Assembly (NCBI RefSeq): GCF_003626655.1
Contig: NZ_RBAN01000008.1
Span: forward strand, 113,265-177,264
DNA: 64,000 nt
From: Micromonospora costi
GTDB lineage: Bacteria > Actinomycetota > Actinomycetes > Mycobacteriales > Micromonosporaceae
Direction of reading: 5' to 3'
The notes beneath the pieces were generated by a model. It saw only the letters and a program-made list of their open reading frames with translations, was not told the origin of the DNA and did no database searches. Both the position numbers and the translations under genes were made by a program. Shown piece by piece: positions 7,620 through 17,121 of this stretch (positions are counted from its first letter, which is position 1; each line of letters starts with the position of its first letter).

Positions 7620-9533
7620 TTACAGGCCGGCCGCCTCGGCGGCCTTGCGACCGCCCACGACCGGCAGCTCGATCCGGCTGCTGTCGAAGTGGACGGTGAT
7701 CTGCGCCTGGTTCTGCTTGGCCCGGCTGCTGTAGCCGGAGTACGAGCCGAGCAGGACCACACCGATCTGGTGGCCGGCGTCGAAGACGTAGTCCTCGGGT
7801 AGCAGCGGCACGTCGACCGCGTTCTTCTCGCCCGGCACCAGCGGGGTCGACTGGCTGAGCGAACGGAGGTTCAGGCCGTCGCGGATGCCCTTGGTGACGA
7901 GCGCCTGCGGGTCGGTGGCCACGTTCTTGGCGGTCTGCCGGTAGCAGGCGTCCTCGGCGAACCCGCCCCAGGTGGCCGTCTCACCCCAGCAGTCCTCCTC
8001 GGTCAGCGTCCGGATGCCGTCGCCGGCCGTGCCGAAGCGTTCCTTGGTGCCGTAGTCCACGAGCAGGCCGGCGAAGCTGGTGTCCTCGCCGTTCACCGAT
8101 GCCTTGATCTTCACGACCGGCGTGCCGGAGATGTGCAGCGACTCGCGCAGCGGCTCGGAGAGGAACACCAGCCGGTTGGCGGTGTTCGCCTGCGGGTCCG
8201 ACGGGTGCCGGATCGCGTTGGTCTGGCTCATCGAGGGGGTGTCCTGGAAGGTCCGGGACGCCTTGCCCTTCGACGGCTGGACGGACAGGGCACCGGCCGC
8301 GCCCTCGGCGCCGGGCTGCAGGAACACCTGCGTGGGCCGGGTGCCCGGGATCGGCCAGTCGCGGTGGGTCTCCCACACGTCCGGCGCCCGCTCGATGTCG
8401 ACGCGGGGCTCCTTCATGATGTCGTTCTCGACGCCGTACAGCCAGTAGTCGAACCAGCGGTGCAGGGTGTCCACCCACTCGCCCCGGCGGAAGTCGAACG
8501 GGTCGACGTGACCCGTGCCGGTCATCCAGAGCTTGCGGGCCACGCCCTCCTCCGCCAGCGCGTCCCACCACTTGCTGAAGTGGTCCGGCCGGACGTTGTC
8601 GTCGTTGATGCCGTGGACCACGAAGACGCTGGCGCGGACCCGGTCGGCGTGCGGCACGTAGTCCCGCTCGGCCCAGAAGTCGTTGTAGTCGCCGGTGACG
8701 TCGTCGCCGTCCACGCCGAGCTGGCTACGTACCGGCGCGCAGTACGCGCGGCGGTCGGGGTTGGTGACGGTGTTGGAGAGGCTGCCCGAGTAGTTGTTGG
8801 CCCGGGTGACCAGGCCGTTGCTCCGCGAGTAGTCGTACCAGCTGGAGATGGCCGAGATCGGGACGATCGTGGCGAGGCCCTCCACACCGGTGGCGGCGGC
8901 CGCGTTGGCCAGGGTCCCGTCGTACGACTTGCCGATCATGCCGGTCTTGCCGTTGTGCCAGTCGGCCACGACCCGCTGGCCGTCGGCGGTACGGCCGGCG
9001 CGGCGCCCGTTGAGCCAGTCGATCGCGGTCGGCGCGCTGATGTTGTCGGCCGTGCCGCCGGTGACCGGGCAGCCCGTGGAGTGGTTGGTGCCGATCATGT
9101 CGAGCAGGATCACCGCGTAGCCGCGCGGTACGAAGTAGTTGTCGTAGAACAGCGGCCACTTGTCGTTGAGCCCGTCGCCGTCGGCGTCCTGCTTGCACTC
9201 GCTCTCGTTGCCGCGGCACACCGTCGAGTAGTACGGGCTGGCGTCCATGATCACCGGCACGCGCAGCCCGTCGTCACTGGCCTTGGGCCGGATGATGTCC
9301 ATGGACACGACGTCGAGAGCACCGTCACCGTCGGTGTCGACGTCGGAGGTGACGAATACCCGCTCGCGGATCGCGTCGGCGTACCCGAACACCGGTTGGG
9401 TGACTCCGTTCTCAATGACCGGCTCGAGACGGTGCGCGGCCGGCTGCGCGGTCGCGGCGGCCGCAGGCAGACCCACCGCGACGGCCGTCACGACCACCAC
9501 CGATGCTCGCCACCAGCTCCTCGTGGTTCGCAT
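7620..9533 (-). CDS. Secreted X-Pro dipeptidyl-peptidase (S15 family)
   Basis: A 637-residue serine peptidase that removes Xaa-Pro dipeptides from N-termini. The signal peptide spans about 1-30 (MRTTRSWWRASVVVV, then a hydrophobic core ending AAATAQ). The catalytic Ser lies in GKSYDGTLANAA. VVHGINDDNVRP carries the acidic residue and GTGHVDPFDF the His. The C-terminal third (from about residue 410) is the jelly-roll domain of CocE/NonD hydrolases, with PVVKIKASVNGEDTSFAGLL. The start at 9533 has GGGGAGGAG just upstream. Its secreted form and the nearby subtilisin, M14 carboxypeptidase and propeller genes fit extracellular protein degradation. Confidence 0.9.
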   Translation of the reverse strand: MRTTRSWWRASVVVVTAVAVGLPAAAATAQPAAHRLEPVIENGVTQPVFGYADAIRERVFVTSDVDTDGDGALDVVSMDIIRPKASDDGLRVPVIMDASPYYSTVCRGNESECKQDADGDGLNDKWPLFYDNYFVPRGYAVILLDMIGTNHSTGCPVTGGTADNISAPTAIDWLNGRRAGRTADGQRVVADWHNGKTGMIGKSYDGTLANAAAATGVEGLATIVPISAISSWYDYSRSNGLVTRANNYSGSLSNTVTNPDRRAYCAPVRSQLGVDGDDVTGDYNDFWAERDYVPHADRVRASVFVVHGINDDNVRPDHFSKWWDALAEEGVARKLWMTGTGHVDPFDFRRGEWVDTLHRWFDYWLYGVENDIMKEPRVDIERAPDVWETHRDWPIPGTRPTQVFLQPGAEGAAGALSVQPSKGKASRTFQDTPSMSQTNAIRHPSDPQANTANRLVFLSEPLRESLHISGTPVVKIKASVNGEDTSFAGLLVDYGTKERFGTAGDGIRTLTEEDCWGETATWGGFAEDACYRQTAKNVATDPQALVTKGIRDGLNLRSLSQSTPLVPGEKNAVDVPLLPEDYVFDAGHQIGVVLLGSYSGYSSRAKQNQAQITVHFDSSRIELPVVGGRKAAEAAGL

Positions 9534-9946
9534 GTGCTCCTCCCCTGGTCCGGCACCGGCCGTGAGACCAGGCCGCCCGGACGGGGACGGTGGACCGGCG
9601 GTGCGGCAGATGCACCGAACCCTAGGAATCGGATCGCGAGCGGTCATCGGACAGGTGCGGGACGGCAGCGGCTCCGTCTCCTACGTCTGTCGCATGCGGC
9701 GCTACGGGGCGTAGCGGCGGACGGCCGGCCGCGCGACCCGACGCCCGAGGTGACCCGCTGCGACAGGCGTAGGACCGGTGGCCGCCCGATTCCAACAGGT
9801 GCCCGATGACGTGACGACCGCCCGGTCATAGGTTCGGCCGCACCACCGGAAACCGCCCGGCGGGCCGCCAGTCGCGGGCCCACCCGGCGGCGACGACCCG
9901 GACGATACGCGCCGACCCGGTTCGCCGGGGGCGGGAGAGGCGGGAC
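9534..9946. other. 413-bp divergent intergenic region
   Basis: No gene is seen between the S15 peptidase (leftward) and the ABC importer (rightward). The region holds the inverted repeat listed separately and a small dyad, CGCTAC-5-GTAGCG, at 9700-9716. It should carry the promoters of both units. Confidence 0.5.
9679..9774. promoter_or_regulatory. Pair of 16-bp inverted repeats, candidate operator for the ABC importer
   Basis: TCCTACGTCTGTCGCA at 9679-9694 reappears in inverted form at 9759-9774 (TGCGACAGGCGTAGGA), with one mismatch in 16 bases. The 64-bp spacer would let two bound protein dimers loop DNA between the S15 and ABC promoters. No regulator gene is adjacent, so the ligand protein is unknown. 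Confidence 0.5.
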
Positions 9947-10801
9947 GTGCGGCCCACACGCCCAGCCGCGATACCGCGGTTCGTCGGGCGGTTTGTCGTG
10001 CCGGCACTGGTCGCGGCGCTCTTCGCCGCCCCGCTGTGGTTCATGCTGGTGGGTTCGCTCCGCCCCGCCGGCCGGCCGCCGCCCCGCACGCTCGAACTGC
10101 TCCCGCCCGAGCCGACCCTGGCCGCGTACGCCCGGCTGCCGGAGCTGATCCCGCTCTTCCGCTACCTGGCGAACTCCGCGCTGGTCGTCGCGGTGGCCGT
10201 ACCGGTGACCGTGCTCGTCGCCTCGCTCACCGGCTTCGGGGTGCGGCTGCTCCCGCCGCCGGCCCGCCGCCGGGCGGTCCTCGCCCTGCTCGCGGTGCTG
10301 CTCGTGCCGGTCACCGCCGTCTGGGCCACCCGCTTCGAGCTGTTCCGGCTGGTCGGCGTGGTCGACACGTACGTGCCGCTGCTGGCCCCGGCGGTCCTCG
10401 CGGGCAGTCCGTTCCTCGTGCTGCTGTACGTGTGGAGCTTCGGCGGCGTACCGGACAGCCAGATCGGAGCCGCCCGGTTGGAGGGGGCCGGGTGGCTGAC
10501 GGTCTGGCGTCGGGTGGCGCTGCCGCAGGTGCGCCCGGCCACGCTGGCGGTCGCCGTGCTGGCGTTCACGTTCCACTGGTCCAACCTGATCGACCCGCTG
10601 CTGTACCTGCACAGCGGCGACCGCTACACGTACCCCCTGGGGTTGCAGTTCCTGCGGCTGCTGAACCCGACGGACTGGCCGCTGCTGATGGCCGGCTGCG
10701 TCGTGGCGACCGCGCCGTGCGTCGTGGTGTTCCTGCTCGCCCAGCGGATCCTGCTCAACGACGATCCGCTGGCGGCACTGAGATCTGGAGGTCGTAGGTG
10801 A
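9947..10801 (+). CDS. Sugar ABC transporter permease (MalG type)
   Basis: A 284-residue inner-membrane permease with about six predicted helices. The family EAA loop, which docks on the ATPase, is seen as ARLEGAGWLTVWRRVALPQV. The start is GTG at 9947 with GGGAGAGG upstream. It is the first gene of a four-gene importer, and its stop overlaps the next start by GTGA. In most CUT1 operons the binding protein comes first, so this order is atypical. Confidence 0.88.
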   Translation: MRPTRPAAIPRFVGRFVVPALVAALFAAPLWFMLVGSLRPAGRPPPRTLELLPPEPTLAAYARLPELIPLFRYLANSALVVAVAVPVTVLVASLTGFGVRLLPPPARRRAVLALLAVLLVPVTAVWATRFELFRLVGVVDTYVPLLAPAVLAGSPFLVLLYVWSFGGVPDSQIGAARLEGAGWLTVWRRVALPQVRPATLAVAVLAFTFHWSNLIDPLLYLHSGDRYTYPLGLQFLRLLNPTDWPLLMAGCVVATAPCVVVFLLAQRILLNDDPLAALRSGGRR

Positions 10802-12093
10802 GCCGATTCCGCCGGTGCCTCGCACTGGTCACCGCCGCGCTGCTGCTCGGCCCCGCCGCAGCCTGCGACAGCGGCGGCGGGGCGGACGACGACTCGGGGA
10901 TCACCGTCGTGCTCTTCGGCGATGCCGAGGAGATCGCGGGCTACCGCAGCCTGGTCGACGCGTTCGAAGGGGCCCACCCGGACGTCGCCGTCACGCTCTC
11001 CCCGGTCGCCACCCAGGACGAGCTGATGGCCCGGCTGACCACCGCGTTCGCCGGCGGGCAGCCACCCGACGTGTTCCTGCTGAACTACCGCCGCTACGGC
11101 CAGTTCGCCGCCCAGCAGGCCATCGAGCCGGTGCAGTCGTACCTGGACCGCAGCTCCGCGCTCGACGAGAAGGACTTCAGCCCCCGGGCCCTGGACGCGT
11201 TCCGGTTCGACGGCAAGACGCTGACCTGCCTGCCGCAGAACATGTCCTCCCTGGTCGTGTACTACAACGCCGACCTGTTCGCCGCGGCGGGCGTACCGCT
11301 GCCGAAGGCCGGCTGGACCTGGGACGACTTCCTCGCCGCCGCCCGCGCCCTGACCCGCGACGGGCGGTACGGGGTGGGCGTCGAGCCGTCGATCCCGCGG
11401 CTCGCGCCGTTCGTCTGGTCCAACCGCGGCGACCTGGTCGACGACCCGGCCCGACCCACGGCCCTCACCCTTACCGGCGACCCGCCCACCCGCAGCGCCG
11501 TCGACTGGTTCCTCGATCTGCAACTGAAGCACCACGTCGTGCCGCCGGACGCCGAGGAGCAGAGCGAGTCGAGCGAGGCCCGGTTCCTGCGCGGCACGCT
11601 CGGCATGTACCTCAACAGCCGGGTCGCCGTGCCCACGCTGCGCACCATCGACGGCTTCACGTGGGACGCCGCGCCGCTGCCCGTCGCACCGGGCGGCGTG
11701 CCGGCGTCGATTCTGCACAGCGACGCGTACTGCATGAGCGCCGGCCGGCCCGACCACGACGGCGCGTGGCGGTTCATCGAGTTCGCCATGGGCCAGCAGG
11801 GCCAGCAGATCCTCGCCGGTTCCGGCCGTACCGTGCCGTCGCGCCTCGACGTCGCCAACTCCCCCGCGTTCCTCGACCCCGCGAAGCCCCCACGGTCGTC
11901 GCAGGTGTACCTCGACGCCGAGCCGCACCTGCGGGCCACCCCGCGCACCGGCACCTGGTCGCGGGTGGAGCGCGAGGCCGACAGCCTGCTCGAAGAGGTC
12001 TTCTACGGCCGCGTCGGCCGCGAGGAGGGGCTGCGACAACTGGAGGAGAAGATCCGCCCGCTGTTCACGCTTCCGGTCGGTGCCGGTGGGTGA
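10798..12093 (+). CDS. Sugar ABC transporter substrate-binding lipoprotein
   Basis: A 431-residue extracellular binding protein of the family-1 (CUT1) type. The signal peptide ends in a lipobox, LLLGPAAAC, so the mature protein is anchored by lipid at Cys. Mature sequence includes GITVVLFGDAEEIAGYRSLV and the hallmark GGQPPDVFLLNYRRYGQFA. A tryptophan-rich region, AGWTWDDFLAAARAL, is typical for sugar-stacking families. The start is a GTG overlapping the permease stop by 4 bases. The sugar cannot be read from sequence. Confidence 0.9.
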   Translation: MSRFRRCLALVTAALLLGPAAACDSGGGADDDSGITVVLFGDAEEIAGYRSLVDAFEGAHPDVAVTLSPVATQDELMARLTTAFAGGQPPDVFLLNYRRYGQFAAQQAIEPVQSYLDRSSALDEKDFSPRALDAFRFDGKTLTCLPQNMSSLVVYYNADLFAAAGVPLPKAGWTWDDFLAAARALTRDGRYGVGVEPSIPRLAPFVWSNRGDLVDDPARPTALTLTGDPPTRSAVDWFLDLQLKHHVVPPDAEEQSESSEARFLRGTLGMYLNSRVAVPTLRTIDGFTWDAAPLPVAPGGVPASILHSDAYCMSAGRPDHDGAWRFIEFAMGQQGQQILAGSGRTVPSRLDVANSPAFLDPAKPPRSSQVYLDAEPHLRATPRTGTWSRVEREADSLLEEVFYGRVGREEGLRQLEEKIRPLFTLPVGAGG

Positions 12094-13096
12094 ACGCGGC
12101 GCCATCCGGCTGGAATCGCTGACCCGCCGCTACGGGCGGGTCGTCGCCCTCGACGAGGTCGACCTGGAGGTGCGGGCCGGCGAGTTGCTGACGCTCGTCG
12201 GCCCGTCGGGTTCCGGCAAGTCCACCGTCCTGCGGTTGATCGCCGGGCTGGACCGGCCGGACCGCGGCCGGATCCTCGTCGACGGGCAGGACGTGGGCCG
12301 GGTGCCGCCGCACCGGCGGTCGGTGGCCATGGTCTTCCAGGACTACGCCCTCTACCCGCACCTGACCGTCCTCGACAACCTGCTGTTCGGGTTGCGGGTG
12401 CGGCGCGTCCCCCGTGACGAGGCGCGGCGGCGGGCCCGGGCGGCGGCCGACCGGCTGGGCATCGCCGACCTGCTCGACCGGTACCCCGACCAGACCTCCG
12501 GCGGGCAACGCCAGCGGGTCGCCCTGGCCCGCGCCCTGCTGCGCGAGCCGGCCGTCCACCTGCTCGACGAACCACTGGCCAGCCTGGACGCGCCGTTGCG
12601 GTTCGCCACCCGCGCCGAGCTGCTCGCCCTGCACCGCGACCTCGGCACCACGACCGTCCACGTCACGCACGACCAGGCGGAGGCCATGACCCTCGGCGAC
12701 CGGGTCGCCGTCCTCGACGGTGGCCGCGTCCGGCAGGTCGGGCCACCGCAGCAGGTGTACGACGAGCCGGCCGACACGTTCGTGGCCGGTTTCCTGGGCA
12801 GCCCGCCCATGAACCTGGTCCCCGGCAGCGGCGTGCTCGGCGGCACCGCCGGCCTGATCCTCGGGGTACGCCCCGAGGATCTGGCCCTCGGCGCGGACGG
12901 GCCGGTCGAGGCCACCGTCGAGGCGGTGGAGGCCCTGGGCAGCGAGACCATCCTGCTGACCCGCTGCGCCGACGGCACCCGGTTGACGGTGCGCACCGGC
13001 CCCCGACCCGGCGTCGGAACGGGCGAGCGGGTGCGGCTGCGGCCCGATCCGGCCCGCCTGCACCGCTTCGACGCCGAGACCGGGCGGCGACGGTGA
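12080..13096 (+). CDS. Sugar ABC transporter ATP-binding protein (MalK/UgpC type)
   Basis: A 338-residue ATPase. Walker A is GPSGSGKST, the Q-loop is VFQDYALYPH, the signature is TSGGQRQRVA, Walker B is VHLLDEPLASLD and the switch is HVTHDQ. The C-terminal 100 residues (from about 235) form the TOBE/regulatory domain seen in MalK-type ATPases, with LGVRPEDLAL. It overlaps the preceding gene by 14 bases; starts at 12080 or 12086 (both GTG) are possible. Many actinomycetes share one such ATPase among importers, so a dedicated copy inside the operon is notable. Confidence 0.92.
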   Translation: MPVGERGAIRLESLTRRYGRVVALDEVDLEVRAGELLTLVGPSGSGKSTVLRLIAGLDRPDRGRILVDGQDVGRVPPHRRSVAMVFQDYALYPHLTVLDNLLFGLRVRRVPRDEARRRARAAADRLGIADLLDRYPDQTSGGQRQRVALARALLREPAVHLLDEPLASLDAPLRFATRAELLALHRDLGTTTVHVTHDQAEAMTLGDRVAVLDGGRVRQVGPPQQVYDEPADTFVAGFLGSPPMNLVPGSGVLGGTAGLILGVRPEDLALGADGPVEATVEAVEALGSETILLTRCADGTRLTVRTGPRPGVGTGERVRLRPDPARLHRFDAETGRRR

Positions 13097-13974
13097 CCTC
13101 CGGCCGGGCCCGCCCGGCACTGACCGCGTGGGCGTTCCTCGCTCCGTACGCCGTCGCCGTCGGGCTGCTGATCGTGCTGCCCGGTCTGCTCACCCTCGGC
13201 TACGCGTTCACCGACCACACGGGGCTCACCCGCGATCCGCAGTTCGTGGGCCTGGCGAACCTCCGCCGGCTGCTCTCCGACGAGTTCCTGCTCGACAGCG
13301 TGCGGGCGTCGGCGTTCCACCTGGCGCTGGCCGTACCGCTGCGGCTGCTGGCCGCCGTCGGGCTCGGCCTGCTGCTCGCCGCGCCCAGGCCGGGCGGCCG
13401 CTGGTTCCGGGTCGCCGTGTACCTGCCGACGGTCATCCCCGACGTCGCGCTCGCGGTGCTCTTCCTCTGGGTGCTCAACCCGCTGTACGGCCCGCTCAAC
13501 CAGGTGCTCGGGCTCGTCGGCCATCCCGGCTTCACCTGGCTCTCCGACCCCGCCACCGCCCGGGTGGCGGTGGCGCTCATGCTCGCCTTCCCGATCGGGG
13601 AGGGTTTCATCGTGGTGCTCGCCGCCCGGCGGATGCTGGACGGCCGACTCTACGAGGCGGCGGTCCTGGAGGGCTGTGGCCCGTTCGGGCAGCTACGCCG
13701 GCTCACCCTGCCGCTGCTCGCGCCGGTGCTGCTGCTCCTCGCCGTCCGCGACACGATCCTGACCCTCCAGGTCAACTTCGTGCCGGCGTACATCCTCACC
13801 GACGGGCGGCCCGCCAACGCCACCCTCTACCTGCCTGTCTACATCTTCGACCAGGCCTTCGAGTTCTCCGGCTTCGCCTACGGGGCGCTCATCACGACAG
13901 TGCTCATGGTGGCCACGGCCGCCGTCATCACCGCCCTGCTGCTCGTGGTGCGACGCTGGCGCGTGCTGCGCTGA
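13093..13974 (+). CDS. Sugar ABC transporter permease (MalF type)
   Basis: A 293-residue permease with six predicted helices, starting at a GTG that overlaps the ATPase stop as GTGA. The N-terminus, LTAWAFLAPYAVAVGLLIVL, is typical of MalF/UgpA proteins, and the EAA loop is AAVLEGCGPFGQLRRLTLPL. It pairs with the permease at 9947. It ends the four-gene importer; the next gene begins 18 bp later. Confidence 0.9.
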   Translation: MTSGRARPALTAWAFLAPYAVAVGLLIVLPGLLTLGYAFTDHTGLTRDPQFVGLANLRRLLSDEFLLDSVRASAFHLALAVPLRLLAAVGLGLLLAAPRPGGRWFRVAVYLPTVIPDVALAVLFLWVLNPLYGPLNQVLGLVGHPGFTWLSDPATARVAVALMLAFPIGEGFIVVLAARRMLDGRLYEAAVLEGCGPFGQLRRLTLPLLAPVLLLLAVRDTILTLQVNFVPAYILTDGRPANATLYLPVYIFDQAFEFSGFAYGALITTVLMVATAAVITALLLVVRRWRVLR

Positions 13975-13992
13975 GCGTGCCATGCTGCGGCG

Positions 13993-14478
13993 GTGAGACT
14001 CCGGATGCTCGCCGTCACCGCCACGCTCCCCCTGGTGCTCGCCGCCTGCGGCGGCACCGACGGGGGGACGGACGCCGGCCAGGGCCGGGCGTCGGGGATG
14101 CTTGCGAACCTGCCCAGCTGCGACCGGGTGCCACTGGACGCCGACGCCGAGGTCGACGGCACGGTCACCGGTTTGCTGCTGCCCGACGACGCGCGGGTCA
14201 CCTCGGTGGTCGAGCAGGGCGCGCTGACCACCGTGGAGGCCACCGTCCGGATGACCCCGCTGGACGTGCGCGCCCACTACGAGCAGCGGACCGACATCGA
14301 GCTGCTGCGCGCCGAGGACGAGGTCTTCGAGGCCGAGGTGCTGATGCGGGCGCAGCAGCACCGGACGTACCTGCGGGCCACCGCGCTCTGCGCGGACGGG
14401 ACGACGCTGACCGCCGTCGTGGGGCCGGACTCGGAGGACGCGGGCCTGCCCGAGTTCCGGGGCGAGGGACGCCAGTAG
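13993..14478 (+). CDS. Small lipoprotein, unknown function
   Basis: A 161-residue protein starting at GTG 13993. Its signal peptide ends in the lipobox LVLAAC followed by GGTDGG, so it is exported and lipid-anchored. The mature domain has two further Cys (in LPSCDRVPL and TALCADGT), which could form a disulphide, and a mixed alpha/beta pattern. I do not recognise the family. It follows the importer by 18 bp and may be co-transcribed, but it does not resemble a transport component. Confidence 0.65.
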   Translation: MRLRMLAVTATLPLVLAACGGTDGGTDAGQGRASGMLANLPSCDRVPLDADAEVDGTVTGLLLPDDARVTSVVEQGALTTVEATVRMTPLDVRAHYEQRTDIELLRAEDEVFEAEVLMRAQQHRTYLRATALCADGTTLTAVVGPDSEDAGLPEFRGEGRQ

Positions 14479-14513
14479 CGCCCTGTCGGCTCGGGGCGAT
14501 CGCCCGACGGCGC
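14478..14513 (+). terminator. Hairpin immediately after the lipoprotein gene
   Basis: GCGCC and GTCGG (14478-14489) can pair with CCGAC and GGCGC (14504-14513), around a loop containing the palindrome GCGATCGC. It begins on the last base of the stop codon, so it may end the importer transcript. Confidence 0.4.
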
Positions 14514-14670
14514 CCTCTCTGGACCGGATCCATCGACCAGGCTCGACAGGTGTCCTAAGCGGCCGGTGGGAGTCCCGACAGATGCTCGGTGACGCAGCTC
14601 ACTCGGCTGTCTAACGTGCACGGTTGGAGACCGCTTCCTGGTCGTCACGACGCGCGCACAGGAGACCCGA

Positions 14671-17058
14671 ATGAACCTCACGCACGTCCGACGTTATCGC
14701 GGCCTCGCGATGACGGCGGCCCTGGCCTTGGTCGCCGGGGTCGCATTGACCGCCTCCTCGACCCCCCGTCCCGTCCCGGAATCGCTGGCCACCAGCACCC
14801 CCACCGGGCCGATGGAACTACCCGACGAGTGGATGACCGCCCAGCGGATGAGCGACGGCAGCACCGATCTCTCCACCGCCAAGTACACGAAGGCGCGCGG
14901 CGAGGCCGACCAGCTCGCCGAGCGCACCCGCAAGGCGTACCGGCACCTGGCCGAGCGGGAGTGGAACTTCTTCGGCCCCAGCAACATCGGCGGACGGGTC
15001 GTCGACATCGCCGTCGACCCGCAGGTGCCGGACCAGGTCTTCATCGCCGCCGCCTCCGGCGGCGTCTGGAAGTCCCGGGACGCTGGCGCGACGTTTGAGA
15101 CCGCCTGGCCCGACGGCTGGACGCAGAGCATGGGCGCGGTCGCCATGACCAGCAGCGGCGTCCTGCTCGCCGGCACCGGCGAGGCCCAGCCCGGCGGCGG
15201 CTCGATCACCTTCGGCGGCGACGGCATCTACCGCTCCACCGACCGCGGCAAGACGTGGCGCCACGTCGGCCTCAAGAACAGCCACGCCATCGCCCGCTTC
15301 GCCATCGACCCGAGCAACGAGAACCGCATCTTCGCCGCCGCCAGCGGCAACCTCTTCGTCCCCGGCGGCGAACGCGGCGTCTACCTCTCCGACAACGGCG
15401 GGAACAGCTGGCGGCAGGTCCTCGCCCCGCCGAACGCCACCACCGGCGCCACCGAGGTCGTCCTCGACCCGAGCAACCCTCGCCGGGTCTACGCCGCCAT
15501 GTGGGACCACCTGCGCGAGCCGCACCAGCGCACCTACGGCGGCCCCGGGTCGAGCCTCTGGCGCTCCGACGACGGCGGGCAGAGCTGGCAGCGAATGACC
15601 AACGGCCTGCCCACCGACGCCGACCAGGGCCGCTGGGGCCTCGCGCTCGCCCCGAACGACCCGCAGCGGCTCTACGCATACGTCGGGACGGCGCTCGGCC
15701 CGTTCCGCGCCTTCTACCGCTCCGACAACGGCGGCGACACCTGGACGCAGACGCCGGTCACTGCCGGTCAGGCGTCGCAGTCCACGTTCAGCTGGTGGTT
15801 CGGCAAGCTCTTCGTCGACCCCGCCAACGCCGACCACGTCTTCCTGACCGGCGTGAACCTGATGCGGTCCACCAACGGCGCGCAGAGCTTCTCCTCAGTG
15901 AGCGGCGTGCACGCCGATCAGCACGCGATGCGCTGGGACCCGAAGGCCCCGGGCCGGGTCTACCTCGGCAACGACGGCGGCTTCTACCGCTCCCAGGCCA
16001 ACGGCGCGAGCGGCTGGGTCAAGTCGACGTACGAGCCGTACACCCAGTTCTACACGGTGGACGTCGCGGAGACCGACCCGCTGCTGAAGGTGGGCGGCGC
16101 CCAGGACAACGGCTGCAACCGCGGGTACACCGGCGTCGGTGGCCCGTGGACCGCCATCGGCTGCGGTGACGGCCTCCAGGTGATCATCCACCCGGAGCAG
16201 CCGAACATCGTCTTCGGGTGCAGCCAGTACGGCTCGTGCTACCGGTCGGAGAACTCCGGCGCGGCACCGCGGCAGAACATCGGCTCCGGGCAGACCACGT
16301 CGGACCGGCGCAACTGGCTGACCCCGTTGCAGTTCGACCCGAGCGACCCGAACGTCATGTACTACGCCGGCAACATCGTGAACCGGTCGACGGACAACGG
16401 TCGCACCTGGACGCCGATCAGCCCCGACCTCACCGGCGGCGGGCCCAACGACCCGAACGGCTACCCGTGGGGCACCATCACCACGATCGCGGCGGCACCT
16501 ACCGACGGGAACAAGCTGTACGTCGGCACCGACGACGGGCGGCTGTGGTGGACCGACGACCTCGGCGGCACGTGGAACCGGGTCGACCAGGCGCAGTTGC
16601 CCGGCACCTGGGTGACCCGGGTGGCTGTGCACCCGACCGACGAGAACATCGCGTACGCCACGTTCTCCGGGTTCCGCTCCGGCAGCGACCGCCCGCACGT
16701 GATGATCACCCGCGACGGTGGCCGTACCTGGAGCGACATCGGCCGGGGCCTGCCGGACGCGCCGGTGAACTTCGTCGTTCCGACCGCCGACGGGCTGCTG
16801 TTGGTCGGCACGGACGTCGGAGTGTTCATGTCGGCGTGGAACGGCGGCGAGTGGGCCGCGCTGGGCGGGAACCTGCCGCAGGCGGCGATCATGTACCTGC
16901 GCTACCACGAGCCGAGCCGCCAGCTCACCGCCGCGACGTTCGGCCGGGGGGTCTACGACCTCACCGTCCCGACGTGCCCGGCGGCGTCGACGAAGCTGCC
17001 GCTGAAGCCCACGGGCGTCGGCGTGGTCGGCGTGCTCAGCTCCTGCAAGAAGGCCTGA
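14671..17058 (+). CDS. Secreted BNR-repeat/sortilin-like beta-propeller protein
   Basis: A 795-residue exported protein with an N-terminal signal sequence (about 1-32). From about residue 95 it is built of repeated BNR/Asp-box blades, seen as GGVWKSRDAGATF, YRSTDRGKTWRHV, YLSDNGGNSWRQV, WRSDDGGQSWQRM, YRSDNGGDTWTQT, RSTDNGRTWTPI and ITRDGGRTWSDI. This arrangement matches the VPS10/sortilin-type and glycosidase-like propellers often annotated as glycosyl hydrolases. No sialidase Arg triad is obvious, so catalysis is uncertain. The last 30 residues carry two Cys (PTCPAAS, LSSCKKA). The start has CAGGAG upstream. A role outside the cell in binding protein or glycan fits its peptidase neighbours. 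Confidence 0.85.
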   Translation: MNLTHVRRYRGLAMTAALALVAGVALTASSTPRPVPESLATSTPTGPMELPDEWMTAQRMSDGSTDLSTAKYTKARGEADQLAERTRKAYRHLAEREWNFFGPSNIGGRVVDIAVDPQVPDQVFIAAASGGVWKSRDAGATFETAWPDGWTQSMGAVAMTSSGVLLAGTGEAQPGGGSITFGGDGIYRSTDRGKTWRHVGLKNSHAIARFAIDPSNENRIFAAASGNLFVPGGERGVYLSDNGGNSWRQVLAPPNATTGATEVVLDPSNPRRVYAAMWDHLREPHQRTYGGPGSSLWRSDDGGQSWQRMTNGLPTDADQGRWGLALAPNDPQRLYAYVGTALGPFRAFYRSDNGGDTWTQTPVTAGQASQSTFSWWFGKLFVDPANADHVFLTGVNLMRSTNGAQSFSSVSGVHADQHAMRWDPKAPGRVYLGNDGGFYRSQANGASGWVKSTYEPYTQFYTVDVAETDPLLKVGGAQDNGCNRGYTGVGGPWTAIGCGDGLQVIIHPEQPNIVFGCSQYGSCYRSENSGAAPRQNIGSGQTTSDRRNWLTPLQFDPSDPNVMYYAGNIVNRSTDNGRTWTPISPDLTGGGPNDPNGYPWGTITTIAAAPTDGNKLYVGTDDGRLWWTDDLGGTWNRVDQAQLPGTWVTRVAVHPTDENIAYATFSGFRSGSDRPHVMITRDGGRTWSDIGRGLPDAPVNFVVPTADGLLLVGTDVGVFMSAWNGGEWAALGGNLPQAAIMYLRYHEPSRQLTAATFGRGVYDLTVPTCPAASTKLPLKPTGVGVVGVLSSCKKA

Positions 17059-17072
17059 CCGGCCGGACGACG

Positions 17073-17107
17073 GTTGCGGCCCCGGCACGTCGTGCCGGGG
17101 CCGCAAC
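17073..17107. terminator. Bidirectional terminator between convergent genes
   Basis: A perfect 16-bp stem, GTTGCGGCCCCGGCAC with its complement, surrounds a 3-base loop. It lies midway between the propeller gene stop (17058) and the subtilisin stop (17122), so it can end transcription from both sides. Confidence 0.85.
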
Positions 17108-17121
17108 TGTTCGTCCGACGA

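Noticed and set aside
14671..17058. True sialidase activity for the BNR protein
   Set aside because: Asp-box repeats are clear, but I could not find the Arg triad and other catalytic residues of sialidases.
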